NCBI RefSeq assembly: GCF_032911445.1
Contig: NZ_JAWJEJ010000001.1
Span: 930,001 to 994,000, forward strand
Length of the DNA stretch: 64,000 bases
DNA from: Sphingomonas sp. HF-S4
GTDB taxonomy: Bacteria; Pseudomonadota; Alphaproteobacteria; Sphingomonadales; Sphingomonadaceae
Direction: 5' to 3'
Positions 1 through 9,832 of the stretch are shown here, piece after piece. Every line of letters begins with the position of its first letter. The first letter of the stretch is position 1. Below the pieces are notes generated by a model. That model ran no database searches, was not told where the DNA came from, and saw nothing but the letters and a program-made list of their open reading frames with translations. Both the position numbers and the translations under genes were made by a program.

Positions 1-1605
1 GACTGGGCGGGACAGAACGTTCGGCTCAACTTCGGCGCGGTCGACTACGAGGCGGTGGTCTGGGTCAACGGTTCTCCGGTCGGTGCGCACAAGGGGGGCT
101 CCGACGCATTCGGTTTCGACATCACTGCGGCGCTCAAGCCCGGCAGCAACGAAGTCGTCGTCCAGGTCGCCGATCCGACCAGCGCGGGCAGCCAGCCGCG
201 CGGCAAGCAGATCCTCGAGCCCGAAGGCATCTGGTACACTGCGTCAAGCGGGATCTGGCAGACCGTGTGGATCGAGCCGGTCTCCAAGCTTCACATCGCC
301 GACGTCCGCGCGACGCCCAACATCGATACCGGCAGGATCGAAGTCGATGTCGCGCTGAGCGCCTGGGCGAACGATACCGACGCCGTACGTCTCACCGTCC
401 GCTCGGGCGGCCAGCCGATCGCCTCGACGATCGTCCGCGCCAATCGCCATGCCAGCATCGCGATCCCCAACGCGCATCTCTGGTCGCCCGAGGACCCGTT
501 CCTCTACGATCTCGATGCCGAGTTGGTGACGATCAAGGACCCCTATGCCGGCAAGCCCGAGCGCAACCGCGTCGCCTATGACTCGCGCTTCACCACCGGC
601 GAGAGCGAAGCCTATGCCGGCGCGCAGGTGACCGGCGCGCCGCGCGACACGGTCAAGGCCTATTTCGCGATGCGCAAGATCTCGGTCGGCCCCGGCACGG
701 TGACCGGCCAGCCGATGCTGCTGCTCAACAACAAGCCCTATTTCCACAATGGCACGCTCGACCAGGGCTGGTGGCCCGACGGACTACTGACCCCGCCGTC
801 GGAAGAGGCGATGCGCTACGACCTCGAGTTCCTGAAGAAGGCCGGGTTCAACATGGTCCGGAAACATATCAAGGTCGAGCCGGCGCGCTATTATTACGAC
901 ACCGATCGCATGGGCATCTTGGTGTGGCAGGACATGCCCTCGGGCGGCGGCGAGGACCAGTTCCTCGCCGGCACAAGCCAGAGCCAGGCGATTTTCTCGT
1001 CGGACATGATCAGCGACCAGCAGGCCGAGCTCACCCAGATGATCGGCGAACTGCGTGCCTTCCCCTCGATCGTGATGTGGGTGGTCAACAACGAGGGCTG
1101 GGGCCAGTATGATTCCGCCACGCTGACCAAGCTGGTGCGCGGCATGGACCCGAGCCGGCTGGTCAATTCGGACAGCGGCTGGCTGGACGTTGCCGGACGC
1201 GATTCCGACGTGTTCGACATCCACACCTATGAGGATGTGCCCAAGGTGCCGACACGCCAAGCCGAGCGCGCGATCGTGATCGGCGAATATGGCGGGGTGG
1301 GGCGCCCGATCGACAATCATCTGTGGCGCGCGGGCAAGCGCAACTGGAGCTATCAGGTCGCCAAGGACGCCGACGACTATCTCGCGCGCTACAAGCGCAA
1401 GTTCGACGAGATCGTCCGCCAGGCCAGGGTCTATGGCCTCAGCGCCGCGGTCTACACCCAGACCACCGATGTCGAGGGCGAGATCAACGGGCTGCTGACC
1501 TATGATCGCGCCGTCGCCAAGGCCCCGGCCGAGGCGTTCGCCGCGATGGCCAAGCCGCTCTGGGAAGAGTCGGCGCCGGCGGTACCGCCGGCCAAGGCAC
1601 CCTGA
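1..1605 (+). CDS. Glycoside hydrolase family 2 enzyme, 5'-truncated by window edge
   Basis: The reading frame is open from base 1, so the N-terminus lies outside the window; 534 codons are visible. The visible part starts in a jelly-roll sugar-binding domain (VWVNG, then GGSDAFGFDIT), passes an immunoglobulin-like domain, and ends in a TIM barrel of GH2 type. The barrel shows NMVRKHIKVEP, ILVWQDMPSG, the acid/base context VVNNEGWG (Glu codon at 1093-1095) and a likely nucleophile in IGEYGG (Glu codon at 1285-1287). GH2 enzymes are exo-acting beta-galactosidases, beta-mannosidases or beta-glucuronidases; the sequence alone does not fix the substrate. The position beside GH92 and GH125 genes makes beta-mannosidase or beta-galactosidase action on an N-glycan core plausible, but that is inference. 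A hairpin follows 15 bp after the stop. Confidence 0.88.
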   Translation, partial: DWAGQNVRLNFGAVDYEAVVWVNGSPVGAHKGGSDAFGFDITAALKPGSNEVVVQVADPTSAGSQPRGKQILEPEGIWYTASSGIWQTVWIEPVSKLHIADVRATPNIDTGRIEVDVALSAWANDTDAVRLTVRSGGQPIASTIVRANRHASIAIPNAHLWSPEDPFLYDLDAELVTIKDPYAGKPERNRVAYDSRFTTGESEAYAGAQVTGAPRDTVKAYFAMRKISVGPGTVTGQPMLLLNNKPYFHNGTLDQGWWPDGLLTPPSEEAMRYDLEFLKKAGFNMVRKHIKVEPARYYYDTDRMGILVWQDMPSGGGEDQFLAGTSQSQAIFSSDMISDQQAELTQMIGELRAFPSIVMWVVNNEGWGQYDSATLTKLVRGMDPSRLVNSDSGWLDVAGRDSDVFDIHTYEDVPKVPTRQAERAIVIGEYGGVGRPIDNHLWRAGKRNWSYQVAKDADDYLARYKRKFDEIVRQARVYGLSAAVYTQTTDVEGEINGLLTYDRAVAKAPAEAFAAMAKPLWEESAPAVPPAKAP

Positions 1606-1620
1606 TCCAACGATAAAAAC

Positions 1621-1662
1621 CCGCCGTTCGGCGACCAAGGTTAACGGGTCGTCGAACGGCGG
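1621..1662. terminator. Hairpin between GH2 and TonB receptor genes
   Basis: Two 16-base arms (1621-1636 and 1647-1662) pair at 15 of 16 positions around a 10-base loop. No T-run follows on the plus strand; an A-run precedes it, so the U-tract would lie on the minus strand. It could still end or slow transcription of the GH2 gene, separating it from the receptor gene. Confidence 0.55.
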
Positions 1663-1683
1663 AAACAAACTGACCCGATCTAA

Positions 1684-1712
1684 TTGACAAATTGATTTTA
1701 GTATTCAGAGGA
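1684..1712 (+). promoter_or_regulatory. AT-rich candidate promoter upstream of TonB receptor
   Basis: A consensus -35 hexamer TTGACA lies at 1684-1689 in an AT-rich patch (1675-1710) that stands out in this GC-rich sequence. No convincing -10 hexamer is seen at 16-18 bases spacing, so the call is weak. It lies about 115 bases before the receptor start at 1803. Confidence 0.3.
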
Positions 1713-1802
1713 TGATCGGGACAGGTGCACGCGCTGCAAGGGGCTCGCGGCATCGACAACAGCCGGAGGCGAGGACGCCACGGCAATGGGAGGAGAGAGA
1801 AC

Positions 1803-4800
1803 ATGAAGTTCCAGCAGTTCGGAGCCTGGGGTGGGGCTCGCCAGCGGATCGCACGAGATCTGATGCTGTCGGCAAGCGTGTTCGTCGCGCTGAGTGGCGT
1901 GGCGCACGCGCAGGATGCTGAGCCGCAGAGCGCGCCGGCAGCGCCGAGCACCGCAGACGGCAATTTCGAGAATGTGCAGGTCGAGGCGCAGGATATCGTC
2001 GTCACCGGCTATCGCGGGTCGATCGAGAAGAGCGTCCAGCAGAAGCGCGAGGCCAACGCCTTTATCGACGTGATCACCGCGGAGGATATCGGCAAGTTCC
2101 CCGACAAGAACGTCGCCGACGCGCTTCAGCGCGTGCCGGGCGTGGTCATCACCCGCGATGGCGGCGAAGGCTCGCGCGTCAGCATCCGCGGCCTACAGTC
2201 CGGCCTTACCCAGACGCTGCTCAACGGCAACTTCCTCGCCGGCGCGGACAGCGGCCAGCCACAGCGCTCGTTCAATTATGTCATGTTGCCGGCGAACTTC
2301 ATCGCCAGCACCGAAGTCTACAAGTCGTCCGAAGCGCGGCTCGAGGAAGGTGGCGTCGGCGGCACCATCATCCTGAACACGCGGCGCCCGCTCGACGTCG
2401 AGGCCAATAGCGGCTTCATCTCGGTCGAAGGCGTCTATGCCGACACCACCAAGAAGTTCGAACCGCAGATCGGCGCGCAGTATTCGTGGAAGAACCAGGA
2501 CGAGACGCTCGGCCTGCTGGTCGGCGGCGTCTGGCAGAAGCGCTCGAACCGCGAACTGCGCAGCAATGCCGGGCCGTGGCGCTGGTGGAGCGATCGCAAC
2601 GCGCAGGGCCAGGTGATCACGCCTGCCGTGGACGTCAACGGCAATCCCTATGAGAATAACGACGCGATCTCCTATTGGCCCGGTCAGGGCCAGACGATGC
2701 AGAACGGCATGCATTATTCGGGGTACTGGGCGCCGCAGAACGTCTCGGCGGAGGTGTTCGACCAGGATCGCGAGCGTTTGGGCATCCAGGCGACCGCACA
2801 GGTCAAGCCGTTCGACGAACTGACGATCACCGCCAATTATTTCCGCTTCCAGTACAGCAGTGATTTCGTCGCGAACCGCGTCTCGATCCCCGAATGGGGC
2901 TATGGCCAGTTCTGGAACGGCGTGACGTTCGACAAGAGCAACACGATCTTCCAGTCGGCCAGCTTCGCCCTGCCGGCCGCAGGCACCGGATGTCTGGTCC
3001 AGACGCCGACCAACCCGCGCGTCTGCACGATGGAAACACCGTGGCTGACCGGCACCTACAGCCGCGAGAAGCAGGTCTCGAACACCTATGAGGCCGAAGG
3101 CAAATTCGAGAGCGGCCACTTTGCCGCGACGCTCAAGATCGGCGAGACGCGCGCCGAGGGCGGCCCCTCGACGCGCTTCTCGGTCGCGATCAAGCCGCGT
3201 CTGACCACCCAGAGCGGCGCCGATGTCAACGGCAGCGCGCTGAGTGCCTGGGACATCAGCAGCGGGCGGGTGAATTTCGAGTTCTCGCCCGACGTGCTCG
3301 ACAATCTCAAAAAGGGCATTGCCGGCGTCGATATCGGGTCGACCGGTTCGGGCTTCGACAACAGCGAGATTTCGCAGCGCTACGTCCAGTTCGACATGAC
3401 CCGCAGCTTCGACAATAGCTTCCTCAACTCGATCCAGCTCGGCGGCAAGTTCCGCAACCTGCAGATCGAGCGCGAGACCGGGCGCAACGAATGGTATGCC
3501 AATGCAGCGACGCTGCAGCGCTATCAGGATACGCCGCAGGGATCGGTCGCGCGGCCCGAGTTCTTCTACGACCAGCCGATGGACAATCTGATCGGCGGGT
3601 TCACGACGAACATCATGCCGGGGATCAACTTCGAGCGCTACTACGCCTATCTCAACGAGACTTATGGCGACGCGGTCCGCGTTCCCGAGCCCAACAACCT
3701 CTATCGCATCAACGAGAAGGTCTGGGCAGGCTATGCCCAGATCAACTTCGGCAGCGGTGGCTTCCGCGGCAATATCGGCCTGCGCGTCGCGAAGACCGAC
3801 CAGTCGGGCAACACGTCGGATCGCCTGCAATATCTCGACGACTATTGCGTCAATGGTCCGGGTGGCTCGTTCGACCCCAATCGGCCGGTCGGCGCCGACG
3901 GCAACTGCACGGTGCTGCCGCTCAGCCAGCGCGAACGGATTATCAACGTCCGCGTCAACGAGGCCCGCGACTATACCGACTGGCTGCCGAGCTTCAACGC
4001 ATCGTATGAGCTCACGCCGAACCTGATCGTCCGCGCCGCAGCCGCCAAGGTGGTTTCGCGTCCCGCGCTCTCGGACCTGGGGGGTGCGCGATCGCTGACC
4101 TATCGCTCGGCCGCCTATGCGTTCGATCGCAACCAGTTCGGCGAGTTCGAAGGCTGGTCGGGCAGCGGCGGCAATTCGCAGCTCAATCCGTTCTCGGCCT
4201 GGCAGTATGACCTCGGCCTGGAATGGTATTTCCAGCGTGGCTCGGTGATCGGCGCGACGCTGTTCCGCAAGGACGTGTCGGACTTCGTGGTGCCGCTGGT
4301 GCTCGACGTCACGCGTGAAGTCGCGGGCCAGCAAGTGCTGATACAGCCCTTCTCGACCGTCGCCAACGGGTCGAACGCGCGTTCGCAGGGTGTGGAGGTC
4401 TATGCCCAGCACACGCTGCCCTTCGGGCTGGGTGCGCAGGTCAACTTCACCTATAACGACACTTCGGTGGCGGACGTTTCGCTAGACGGAGAGTCGGTGG
4501 GCAGTTCGCCGCTGGTCGGCAGCTCTAAGACACAGATCAACGGCTCGATCTTCTACGAGCGTGGGCCGATCCTGCTGCGCGCTTCGTACAACCGCCGCGG
4601 CGAAGTAGTCGGTGGGCTGTCCTCGGGGCTCAACGTCTACACCGCGCCCTATGAGCAGGTGGATCTCAACGCCTCGTACGAGATCCGCAAGGGTCTCCTG
4701 CTCAGCGCGTCGATCATCAACCTGACCAAGTCGGAAGAGAGCCAGTATCTCGGCAACGACACCAAGGCGCGTTTCACCAACATCAACTATTTCGGCAGGC

Positions 4801-4832
4801 GGGCATATGTCGGCCTGTCGTTCAACTTCTGA
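1803..4832 (+). CDS. TonB-dependent outer-membrane receptor
   Basis: A 1009-residue receptor that should import an oligosaccharide across the outer membrane using TonB energy. I chose the ATG at 1803 because GGAGGAGAGAG lies just before it and the product starts with a signal peptide (MKFQQF...VAHAQ); an in-frame upstream start at 1725 gives an unlikely leader. A TonB-box-like segment DIVVTGYRGS is followed by the plug domain (ITAEDIGKFPDKNVADALQR, VSIRG), then a 22-strand barrel ending in aromatic GLSFNF. Length and the RGSIEKSVQQKR start are typical of sugar-uptake TBDRs of Sphingomonas, Caulobacter and Xanthomonas. It precedes GH43, GH92 and GH125 genes, so its substrate is probably a mannan or N-glycan fragment (inference). 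A strong hairpin follows at 4875-4905. Confidence 0.93.
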   Translation: MKFQQFGAWGGARQRIARDLMLSASVFVALSGVAHAQDAEPQSAPAAPSTADGNFENVQVEAQDIVVTGYRGSIEKSVQQKREANAFIDVITAEDIGKFPDKNVADALQRVPGVVITRDGGEGSRVSIRGLQSGLTQTLLNGNFLAGADSGQPQRSFNYVMLPANFIASTEVYKSSEARLEEGGVGGTIILNTRRPLDVEANSGFISVEGVYADTTKKFEPQIGAQYSWKNQDETLGLLVGGVWQKRSNRELRSNAGPWRWWSDRNAQGQVITPAVDVNGNPYENNDAISYWPGQGQTMQNGMHYSGYWAPQNVSAEVFDQDRERLGIQATAQVKPFDELTITANYFRFQYSSDFVANRVSIPEWGYGQFWNGVTFDKSNTIFQSASFALPAAGTGCLVQTPTNPRVCTMETPWLTGTYSREKQVSNTYEAEGKFESGHFAATLKIGETRAEGGPSTRFSVAIKPRLTTQSGADVNGSALSAWDISSGRVNFEFSPDVLDNLKKGIAGVDIGSTGSGFDNSEISQRYVQFDMTRSFDNSFLNSIQLGGKFRNLQIERETGRNEWYANAATLQRYQDTPQGSVARPEFFYDQPMDNLIGGFTTNIMPGINFERYYAYLNETYGDAVRVPEPNNLYRINEKVWAGYAQINFGSGGFRGNIGLRVAKTDQSGNTSDRLQYLDDYCVNGPGGSFDPNRPVGADGNCTVLPLSQRERIINVRVNEARDYTDWLPSFNASYELTPNLIVRAAAAKVVSRPALSDLGGARSLTYRSAAYAFDRNQFGEFEGWSGSGGNSQLNPFSAWQYDLGLEWYFQRGSVIGATLFRKDVSDFVVPLVLDVTREVAGQQVLIQPFSTVANGSNARSQGVEVYAQHTLPFGLGAQVNFTYNDTSVADVSLDGESVGSSPLVGSSKTQINGSIFYERGPILLRASYNRRGEVVGGLSSGLNVYTAPYEQVDLNASYEIRKGLLLSASIINLTKSEESQYLGNDTKARFTNINYFGRRAYVGLSFNF

Positions 4833-4874
4833 CGCGTCACGTTTGACGCGCACCTGATGCCCCCAAGGCAACTA

Positions 4875-4905
4875 GGAGGTGGCCCGATCCCCCCGGGCCA
4901 CCTCC
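4875..4905 (+). terminator. Perfect 12-bp hairpin after the TonB receptor gene
   Basis: The arms 4875-4886 and 4894-4905 are perfectly complementary 12-mers with a 7-base loop. Only a weak pyrimidine/T stretch follows, so termination may be partial. It separates the receptor from the enzyme genes of the same orientation, as the hairpin at 49458-49493 does in the second glycan locus. Confidence 0.7.
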
Positions 4906-4964
4906 ACCTTTATGGTTGGTTGCGGGCATCGGTCAGGGCAGATTGGGGGCAGGAGAGTGGGGCG

Positions 4965-6020
4965 ATGAAGACGATGATCCGGACAGGGCTGGCAGCGGCC
5001 GCCGCGCTGCTCGTTGCGGGGTCGGCACCCGCGCCGAACCCGATCGTGCCGGGCTGGTATGCCGATCCCGAGATCCACGTCTTCGGCGGGCGCTACTGGA
5101 TCTACCCGACCTATTCGGATCACGGCGCAGTGCCGGACACGTCACCGGGCTTCACCACGGCGCAGGCCGAATTGCGCAAGCAGAAGATGGTCCGCCCCTC
5201 TTACGGCATTCAGACCTTCTTCAACGCCTTTTCCTCACCCGATCTGGTCCATTGGACCAAGCATGGCCATGTCTTCGACGTCAAGGACGCCGCCTGGGCC
5301 GCCTTCGCGATCTGGGCGCCCTCGGTGATCGAGGCGAACGGCAAATATTACATGTTCTTCAGTGCGAACGACATCCAGAGCGATGCCGAGACCGGCGGGA
5401 TCGGCCTAGCGGTGTCGGACAAGCCGGGCGGGCCGTTCAGGGACGCGCTCGGCAAGCCGCTGATCGACAAGTTCCACAACGGCGCGCAGCCAATCGATCC
5501 CTTTGCCTTCCGCGACAAGGACGGGCAGGTCTATCTTTATTATGGCGGCTGGCAGCACTGCAACGTCGTCAAGCTGAGCAAGGACTTGAAGTCGATCGTG
5601 CCGCACGCGGACGGCTCGACCTTCAAGGAGATCACACACCCCGGCTATGTCGAGGGCTCGTTCATGATCGAGCGCAAGAGCGTCTATTACCTGATGTGGT
5701 CCGAGGGCGGCTGGACCGGCCCGGATTACAGCGTCGCGTATGCGATGGGGCCGGGGCCGCTCGGGCCGTTCAAGCCGATGGGCAAGATCCTCCAGCAGGA
5801 TTTCAAGATCGCGCGCGGCGCTGGGCACCATTCTGTGGTCAACGTGCCGGGCACCGACGAATGGGTGATCGCCTATCATCGCCGTCCGCTCAGCGAAACC
5901 AGCGGCGAGCGCCGCCAACTCGCGCTCGACCGCATGGAATTCAACGCCGACGGGACGATCAAGCCGGTGGTGATGACCAACGATGGCGTCGCGCCGCGGC
6001 CGATCCGGCGCGCACGATGA
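4965..6020 (+). CDS. Glycoside hydrolase family 43 enzyme, secreted
   Basis: A 351-residue five-bladed beta-propeller hydrolase of the GH43 type (beta-xylosidases, alpha-L-arabinofuranosidases, arabinanases and related exo-galactanases). The ATG at 4965 follows AGGAGAGTGGGG and gives a signal peptide (MKTMIRTGLAAAAALLVAGS). The three expected acids are visible: Asp34 in WYADPEIH (base), Asp178 in PIDPFAFRD (pKa modulator) and Glu230 in PGYVEGSFMI (acid). The family motif IWAPSVIEANGKYYMFF is also present. The role in a mannan or N-glycan cluster is not obvious; it may remove arabinose or galactose decorations. The next gene starts 28 bases after its stop, so they are probably co-transcribed. 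Confidence 0.88.
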   Translation: MKTMIRTGLAAAAALLVAGSAPAPNPIVPGWYADPEIHVFGGRYWIYPTYSDHGAVPDTSPGFTTAQAELRKQKMVRPSYGIQTFFNAFSSPDLVHWTKHGHVFDVKDAAWAAFAIWAPSVIEANGKYYMFFSANDIQSDAETGGIGLAVSDKPGGPFRDALGKPLIDKFHNGAQPIDPFAFRDKDGQVYLYYGGWQHCNVVKLSKDLKSIVPHADGSTFKEITHPGYVEGSFMIERKSVYYLMWSEGGWTGPDYSVAYAMGPGPLGPFKPMGKILQQDFKIARGAGHHSVVNVPGTDEWVIAYHRRPLSETSGERRQLALDRMEFNADGTIKPVVMTNDGVAPRPIRRAR

Positions 6021-6048
6021 CCAACTGCAATTCTGGGGGAGACGTATT

Positions 6049-8397
6049 TTGAAGACCTTTGCTCGATCGCTGCGTATCGGCGTCGCCCTTCTCGCGACCA
6101 CCGGGCTGTACTTGCCCGGCATCGCCGCGCACGCCCAGTCGGCGCAGAAGGAATGGCTGGTCGATCTCGCCAATCCGCTGATGGGCACCGATTCGAGCTA
6201 CGAACTGTCCTATGGCAACACATATCCCGCGGTCGCGGTGCCGTGGGGGATGAACTTCTGGACCCCGGTCACCGGCGAGATGGGCAATGGCTGGGGCTAT
6301 ACCTATGACGCCAACAAGATCAGCGGGATCAAGCAGACCCACCAGCCCAGCCCGTGGATGAACGACTATGCCGCGTTCGAGCTGATGGCGATGACTGGCC
6401 CGGTCAAGCTCAAGCAGAAGGACCGCGCCTCGTGGTACAGCCACAAGGCCGAGGAGAGCCGGGCGTACAAGTACAAGGTCTATCTCGCCGATTACGACGT
6501 GACTGCCGAAGTCGCGCCGACCAGCCGCGCCTCGCAGTTCCGCTTCACCTTCCCCGAAAGCGACGATGCGCACATCCTGCTCGACGCGTACAACAAGGGC
6601 TCGATGGTCACCGTCGACAAGGCGCGGCGGCGGATTACCGGCTACGTCCGCAACAATAGCGGAGGCGTGCCGGCCAATTTCCACAACTACTTCGTGCTCG
6701 AGTTCGACCGCGACTTCACCGTCAGCCGCACCTGGGACGAGAACTGGCAGCTTCGCGACAATGCCAAGAGCGAAGGCGCGCATGTCGGCGCGGTAGTGAG
6801 CTTCAAGACCAGGAAGGGCGAGCAGGTCGGCGTCAAGGTCGCCTCGTCGTTCATCAGCCTCGAGCAGGCCGAGCGCAACCTCGCGCAGGAAGTGGGCCGC
6901 GACAGCTTCGACCAGACCGAGGCCAAGGCCAAGGCGATCTGGGAGAAGGAATTCTCGCGGATCAAGGTGAGCGATCCCGATATCGACAATCGCCGCACCT
7001 TCTATTCGGCGCTGTACCGCATGCTGCAATTCCCGCGCGCCTTCCATGAGGTCGATGCGCAGGGGCAGACGGTTCACTACAGCCCCTATGACGGCAAGGT
7101 GCATCCGGGGCCGCTGTTCACCGACAACGGCTTCTGGGACACGTGGCGCGCGGTCTTCCCCTTCTTCGCGCTGATGTATCCCGAGGTCGACAGCCAGATC
7201 ATGCAGGGGCTGGTCAACACCTACAAGGAATCGGGCTGGCTCCCCGAATGGGCGAGCCCGGGGCACCGCAACGTGATGATCGGATCGAACTCGGCGATCC
7301 TCATCGCCGACGCCTATCTGAACGGCGTGCGTGGCTTCGATGTCGAGACGCTGTACGAGGCGATGGTCAAGAACGCGACGACGTCCGAAGGGCGCCCGCG
7401 CGACAATCGGGGCAGGGTGCTCACTGCGGTCGGCCGCGAAGGCGTCGAGCTCTACAACAAGCTCGGCTACGTTCCGTATGACGTCGGCATCAACGAGAGC
7501 GCGGCGCGCACGCTCGAATATGCCACCGCCGATTTCGCGATCTCGAAGCTCGCCGCAGCGCTCGGCAAGACCGAGGACGCGCAGAAATACGCGGCACAGG
7601 CGCAGAATTACCGGAAGCTGTTCGACAAGCAGTCGGGCTGGATGCGCGGGCGCAACCAGGACGGCAGCTGGTCGACGCCATTCAACCCGCTGAAGTGGGG
7701 CGATGCCTTCACCGAGGGCAATTCGCTGCATTACAGCTGGTCGGTGATGCAGGACGTCCAGGGGCTCGCCGACCTGATGGGCGGCGACAAGGCGTTCGTC
7801 GATCGGCTGGACTCGATCTTCTCGACCCCGCCTTTGTTCGACGACAGCTATTATGGCCAGACGATCCACGAGATCCGCGAGATGCAGATCGTCAACATGG
7901 GCAATTACGCGCACGGCAACCAGCCGATCCAGCACATGATCTATCTCTACGACTGGGCCGGCGCGCCGTGGAAGACGCAGTTCCACGCCCGCAACGTGAT
8001 GAAGAAGCTCTACTCCTCTGCGCCCGATGGCTATCCGGGCGACGAGGATAATGGCCAGACTTCGGCCTGGTACGTGTTCTCCGCGCTGGGCTTCTATCCG
8101 GTCACCCCGGCGGTCGGCGAATATGCGATCGGCAGCCCGCTGTTCCAGAATGTCGAGCTGACCATGCCGGGCGGCAAGAAGTTGACGATCCAGGCGGCCA
8201 ACAACAGCGCGCAGAATGTCTACATCCAGTCGGTCACCTTCAACGGCAAGAAGCACGATAAGACCTGGCTCACCCGCGAGGCGCTCCAAGGCGGCGGCAC
8301 GCTGCGCTTCGTGATGGGGCCGACGCCGAACAAGGCATGGGGGGCGAGCAAGTCGGCGGCGCCCTTCTCGATGAGCGCACCGGGAGCGGCCAAATGA
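6049..8397 (+). CDS. GH92 alpha-mannosidase, first copy (TTG start)
   Basis: A 782-residue GH92 enzyme, a calcium-dependent exo-alpha-mannosidase family acting on N-glycans and mannans. The start is set at TTG 6049: GGGGGAGA lies 8 bases upstream and the product then opens with a clean signal peptide (KTFARSLRIGVALLATTGL...HAQ); the upstream in-frame ATG at 5983 lies within the previous gene. Family motifs are VNP-like NPLMGTDSSYELSYGNTYPA, GFWDTWRAVFPF, EWASPGHRNVMIGSNS, NQPIQHMIYLYDWAG and GDEDNGQTSAWYVFSALGFY. Its stop overlaps the start of the GH125 gene (ATGA), so translation is coupled. Linkage specificity cannot be told from sequence. Confidence 0.93.
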   Translation: MKTFARSLRIGVALLATTGLYLPGIAAHAQSAQKEWLVDLANPLMGTDSSYELSYGNTYPAVAVPWGMNFWTPVTGEMGNGWGYTYDANKISGIKQTHQPSPWMNDYAAFELMAMTGPVKLKQKDRASWYSHKAEESRAYKYKVYLADYDVTAEVAPTSRASQFRFTFPESDDAHILLDAYNKGSMVTVDKARRRITGYVRNNSGGVPANFHNYFVLEFDRDFTVSRTWDENWQLRDNAKSEGAHVGAVVSFKTRKGEQVGVKVASSFISLEQAERNLAQEVGRDSFDQTEAKAKAIWEKEFSRIKVSDPDIDNRRTFYSALYRMLQFPRAFHEVDAQGQTVHYSPYDGKVHPGPLFTDNGFWDTWRAVFPFFALMYPEVDSQIMQGLVNTYKESGWLPEWASPGHRNVMIGSNSAILIADAYLNGVRGFDVETLYEAMVKNATTSEGRPRDNRGRVLTAVGREGVELYNKLGYVPYDVGINESAARTLEYATADFAISKLAAALGKTEDAQKYAAQAQNYRKLFDKQSGWMRGRNQDGSWSTPFNPLKWGDAFTEGNSLHYSWSVMQDVQGLADLMGGDKAFVDRLDSIFSTPPLFDDSYYGQTIHEIREMQIVNMGNYAHGNQPIQHMIYLYDWAGAPWKTQFHARNVMKKLYSSAPDGYPGDEDNGQTSAWYVFSALGFYPVTPAVGEYAIGSPLFQNVELTMPGGKKLTIQAANNSAQNVYIQSVTFNGKKHDKTWLTREALQGGGTLRFVMGPTPNKAWGASKSAAPFSMSAPGAAK

Positions 8398-9818
8398 ACC
8401 GTCGTGAAATCATCGCCGGCGCGGGCGGTGTCGCGCTGGCTGCCGGGCTCCCCCGCATGGCGTTCGCGCAGGGACTGGTGAGCAAGCGCCCGCCGGTGGC
8501 GGAGCGCCGCTTCACCAGCAAGGCGGTCGAGGCCGAGATCGCGCGGGTAAAGAAGAAGATCGTCGATCCCGAACTCGCCTGGCTGTTCGAGAATTGCTAC
8601 CCGAACACGCTCGACACCACGGTCACGCTCGGCGAAGTCGACGGCAAGCCCGACACCTTCGTCATCACCGGCGACATCGACGCGATGTGGCTGCGCGACA
8701 GCTCCGCGCAGCTCCAGACCTATGTCCACCTGACTCCTAGGGACGCCGATCTCCGCCGGCTGTTCCACGGCGCGATGCAGCGCCAGGCGCGGTGCATCCT
8801 GCTCGATCCATTCGCCAACGCCTACACCCGCGATCCGACCGCGAAGTCGAACCTGCCGGCGATCAACGACAAGACCGACATGAAGCCGGGCGTCGCCGAG
8901 CGGAAATGGGAAATCGATTCGCTCTGCTACACAATGCGGCTGGCGCATGCGTACTGGACCGCGACGCGGGACAAGGCCCCGTTCGATGCGCTGTGGGGGC
9001 AGGCGATGGCGCTCGCGGTGGCGACGCTGCGCGACCAGCAGCGCAAGGACGGCCCCGGCGGCTATCACTTCCAGCGTGTCGATCCCTCGCCGACCGAGAC
9101 GCTGATGTTCGCAGGCTTCGGCGCGCCGACCAAGAAGGTCGGGTTGATCCATTCGGGCTTCCGCCCCTCGGACGATGCCTGCGTCTTCCCGTTCCTGATC
9201 CCGTCGAACCTGTTCGCAGTCTCGGCGCTCAAGATGCTCGCCACGGTGCTGCGCGAGGCGCGCGGCGACACCACTGCGGCGGCCGATGCAGAGGCGCTGT
9301 CCGCCGAGGTGCGCCAGGCGCTCGACGCGCACGGCAAGATGCCCGATGGCCAGGGCGGCGAGGTCTGGGCGTTCGAAGTCGACGGCTATGGCAATGCGAT
9401 TTTCATGGACGACGCCAATGTGCCCAGCCTGTCGGCGCTGCCGCTGCTCGGCTCGGCCGAGCGTAACGATCCGCTGTATCGCCGCACTGCCGCGCTCGCG
9501 TGGAGCCCGCGCAACCCGTATTTCTTCAAGGGCAAGATCGCCGAGGGGATCGGCGGGCCGCATATCGGGATGGACATGATCTGGCCGATGTCGCTCATTA
9601 CGCGGGCCCTCATGAACGACGACGTCGCAGTGGTCGGCAAGTGCCTTGCGACGCTCAAGGCGACGCATGGGGGCACCGGCTTCATGCACGAGAGCTTCCA
9701 CAAGGACGATCCGACCAAATTCACCCGCAGCTGGTTCGCCTGGGCCAACGGGCTGTTCGGCGACCTGATCCTCGACATCGAGAAGCGCGCGCCGGCGCTG
9801 CTCGGCCAGCGCCTCTGA
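8394..9818 (+). CDS. GH125 exo-alpha-1,6-mannosidase, Tat signal
   Basis: A 474-residue protein of GH125 (formerly DUF1237), whose characterised members are metal-independent inverting exo-alpha-1,6-mannosidases. The start at 8394 overlaps the GH92 stop and gives MNRREIIAGAGGVALAAG, a Tat-type signal. The diagnostic motif TGDIDAMWLRDSSAQLQTY is present, as are LCYTMRLAHAYW, NLFAVSALKML, GPHIGMDMIWPMSLITRA and FTRSWFAWANGLFGDLI. Between two GH92 genes it would remove alpha-1,6-linked mannose left after GH92 trimming. GH92/GH125 pairing is known from bacterial N-glycan and mannan loci. Confidence 0.93.
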   Translation: MNRREIIAGAGGVALAAGLPRMAFAQGLVSKRPPVAERRFTSKAVEAEIARVKKKIVDPELAWLFENCYPNTLDTTVTLGEVDGKPDTFVITGDIDAMWLRDSSAQLQTYVHLTPRDADLRRLFHGAMQRQARCILLDPFANAYTRDPTAKSNLPAINDKTDMKPGVAERKWEIDSLCYTMRLAHAYWTATRDKAPFDALWGQAMALAVATLRDQQRKDGPGGYHFQRVDPSPTETLMFAGFGAPTKKVGLIHSGFRPSDDACVFPFLIPSNLFAVSALKMLATVLREARGDTTAAADAEALSAEVRQALDAHGKMPDGQGGEVWAFEVDGYGNAIFMDDANVPSLSALPLLGSAERNDPLYRRTAALAWSPRNPYFFKGKIAEGIGGPHIGMDMIWPMSLITRALMNDDVAVVGKCLATLKATHGGTGFMHESFHKDDPTKFTRSWFAWANGLFGDLILDIEKRAPALLGQRL

Positions 9819-9832
9819 CCGGAGCAAGACCG

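Noticed and set aside
1684..1712. A full sigma-70 promoter for the first TonB receptor
   Set aside because: TTGACA is perfect but no -10 hexamer stands at the right distance, so only a weak candidate is reported.
2193..4412. 739-codon minus-strand open frame opposite the first TonB receptor
   Set aside because: High-GC third-position bias of the real gene opens the antisense frame; the translation is Arg/Ala/Leu/Val-rich with no family motif or ribosome site.
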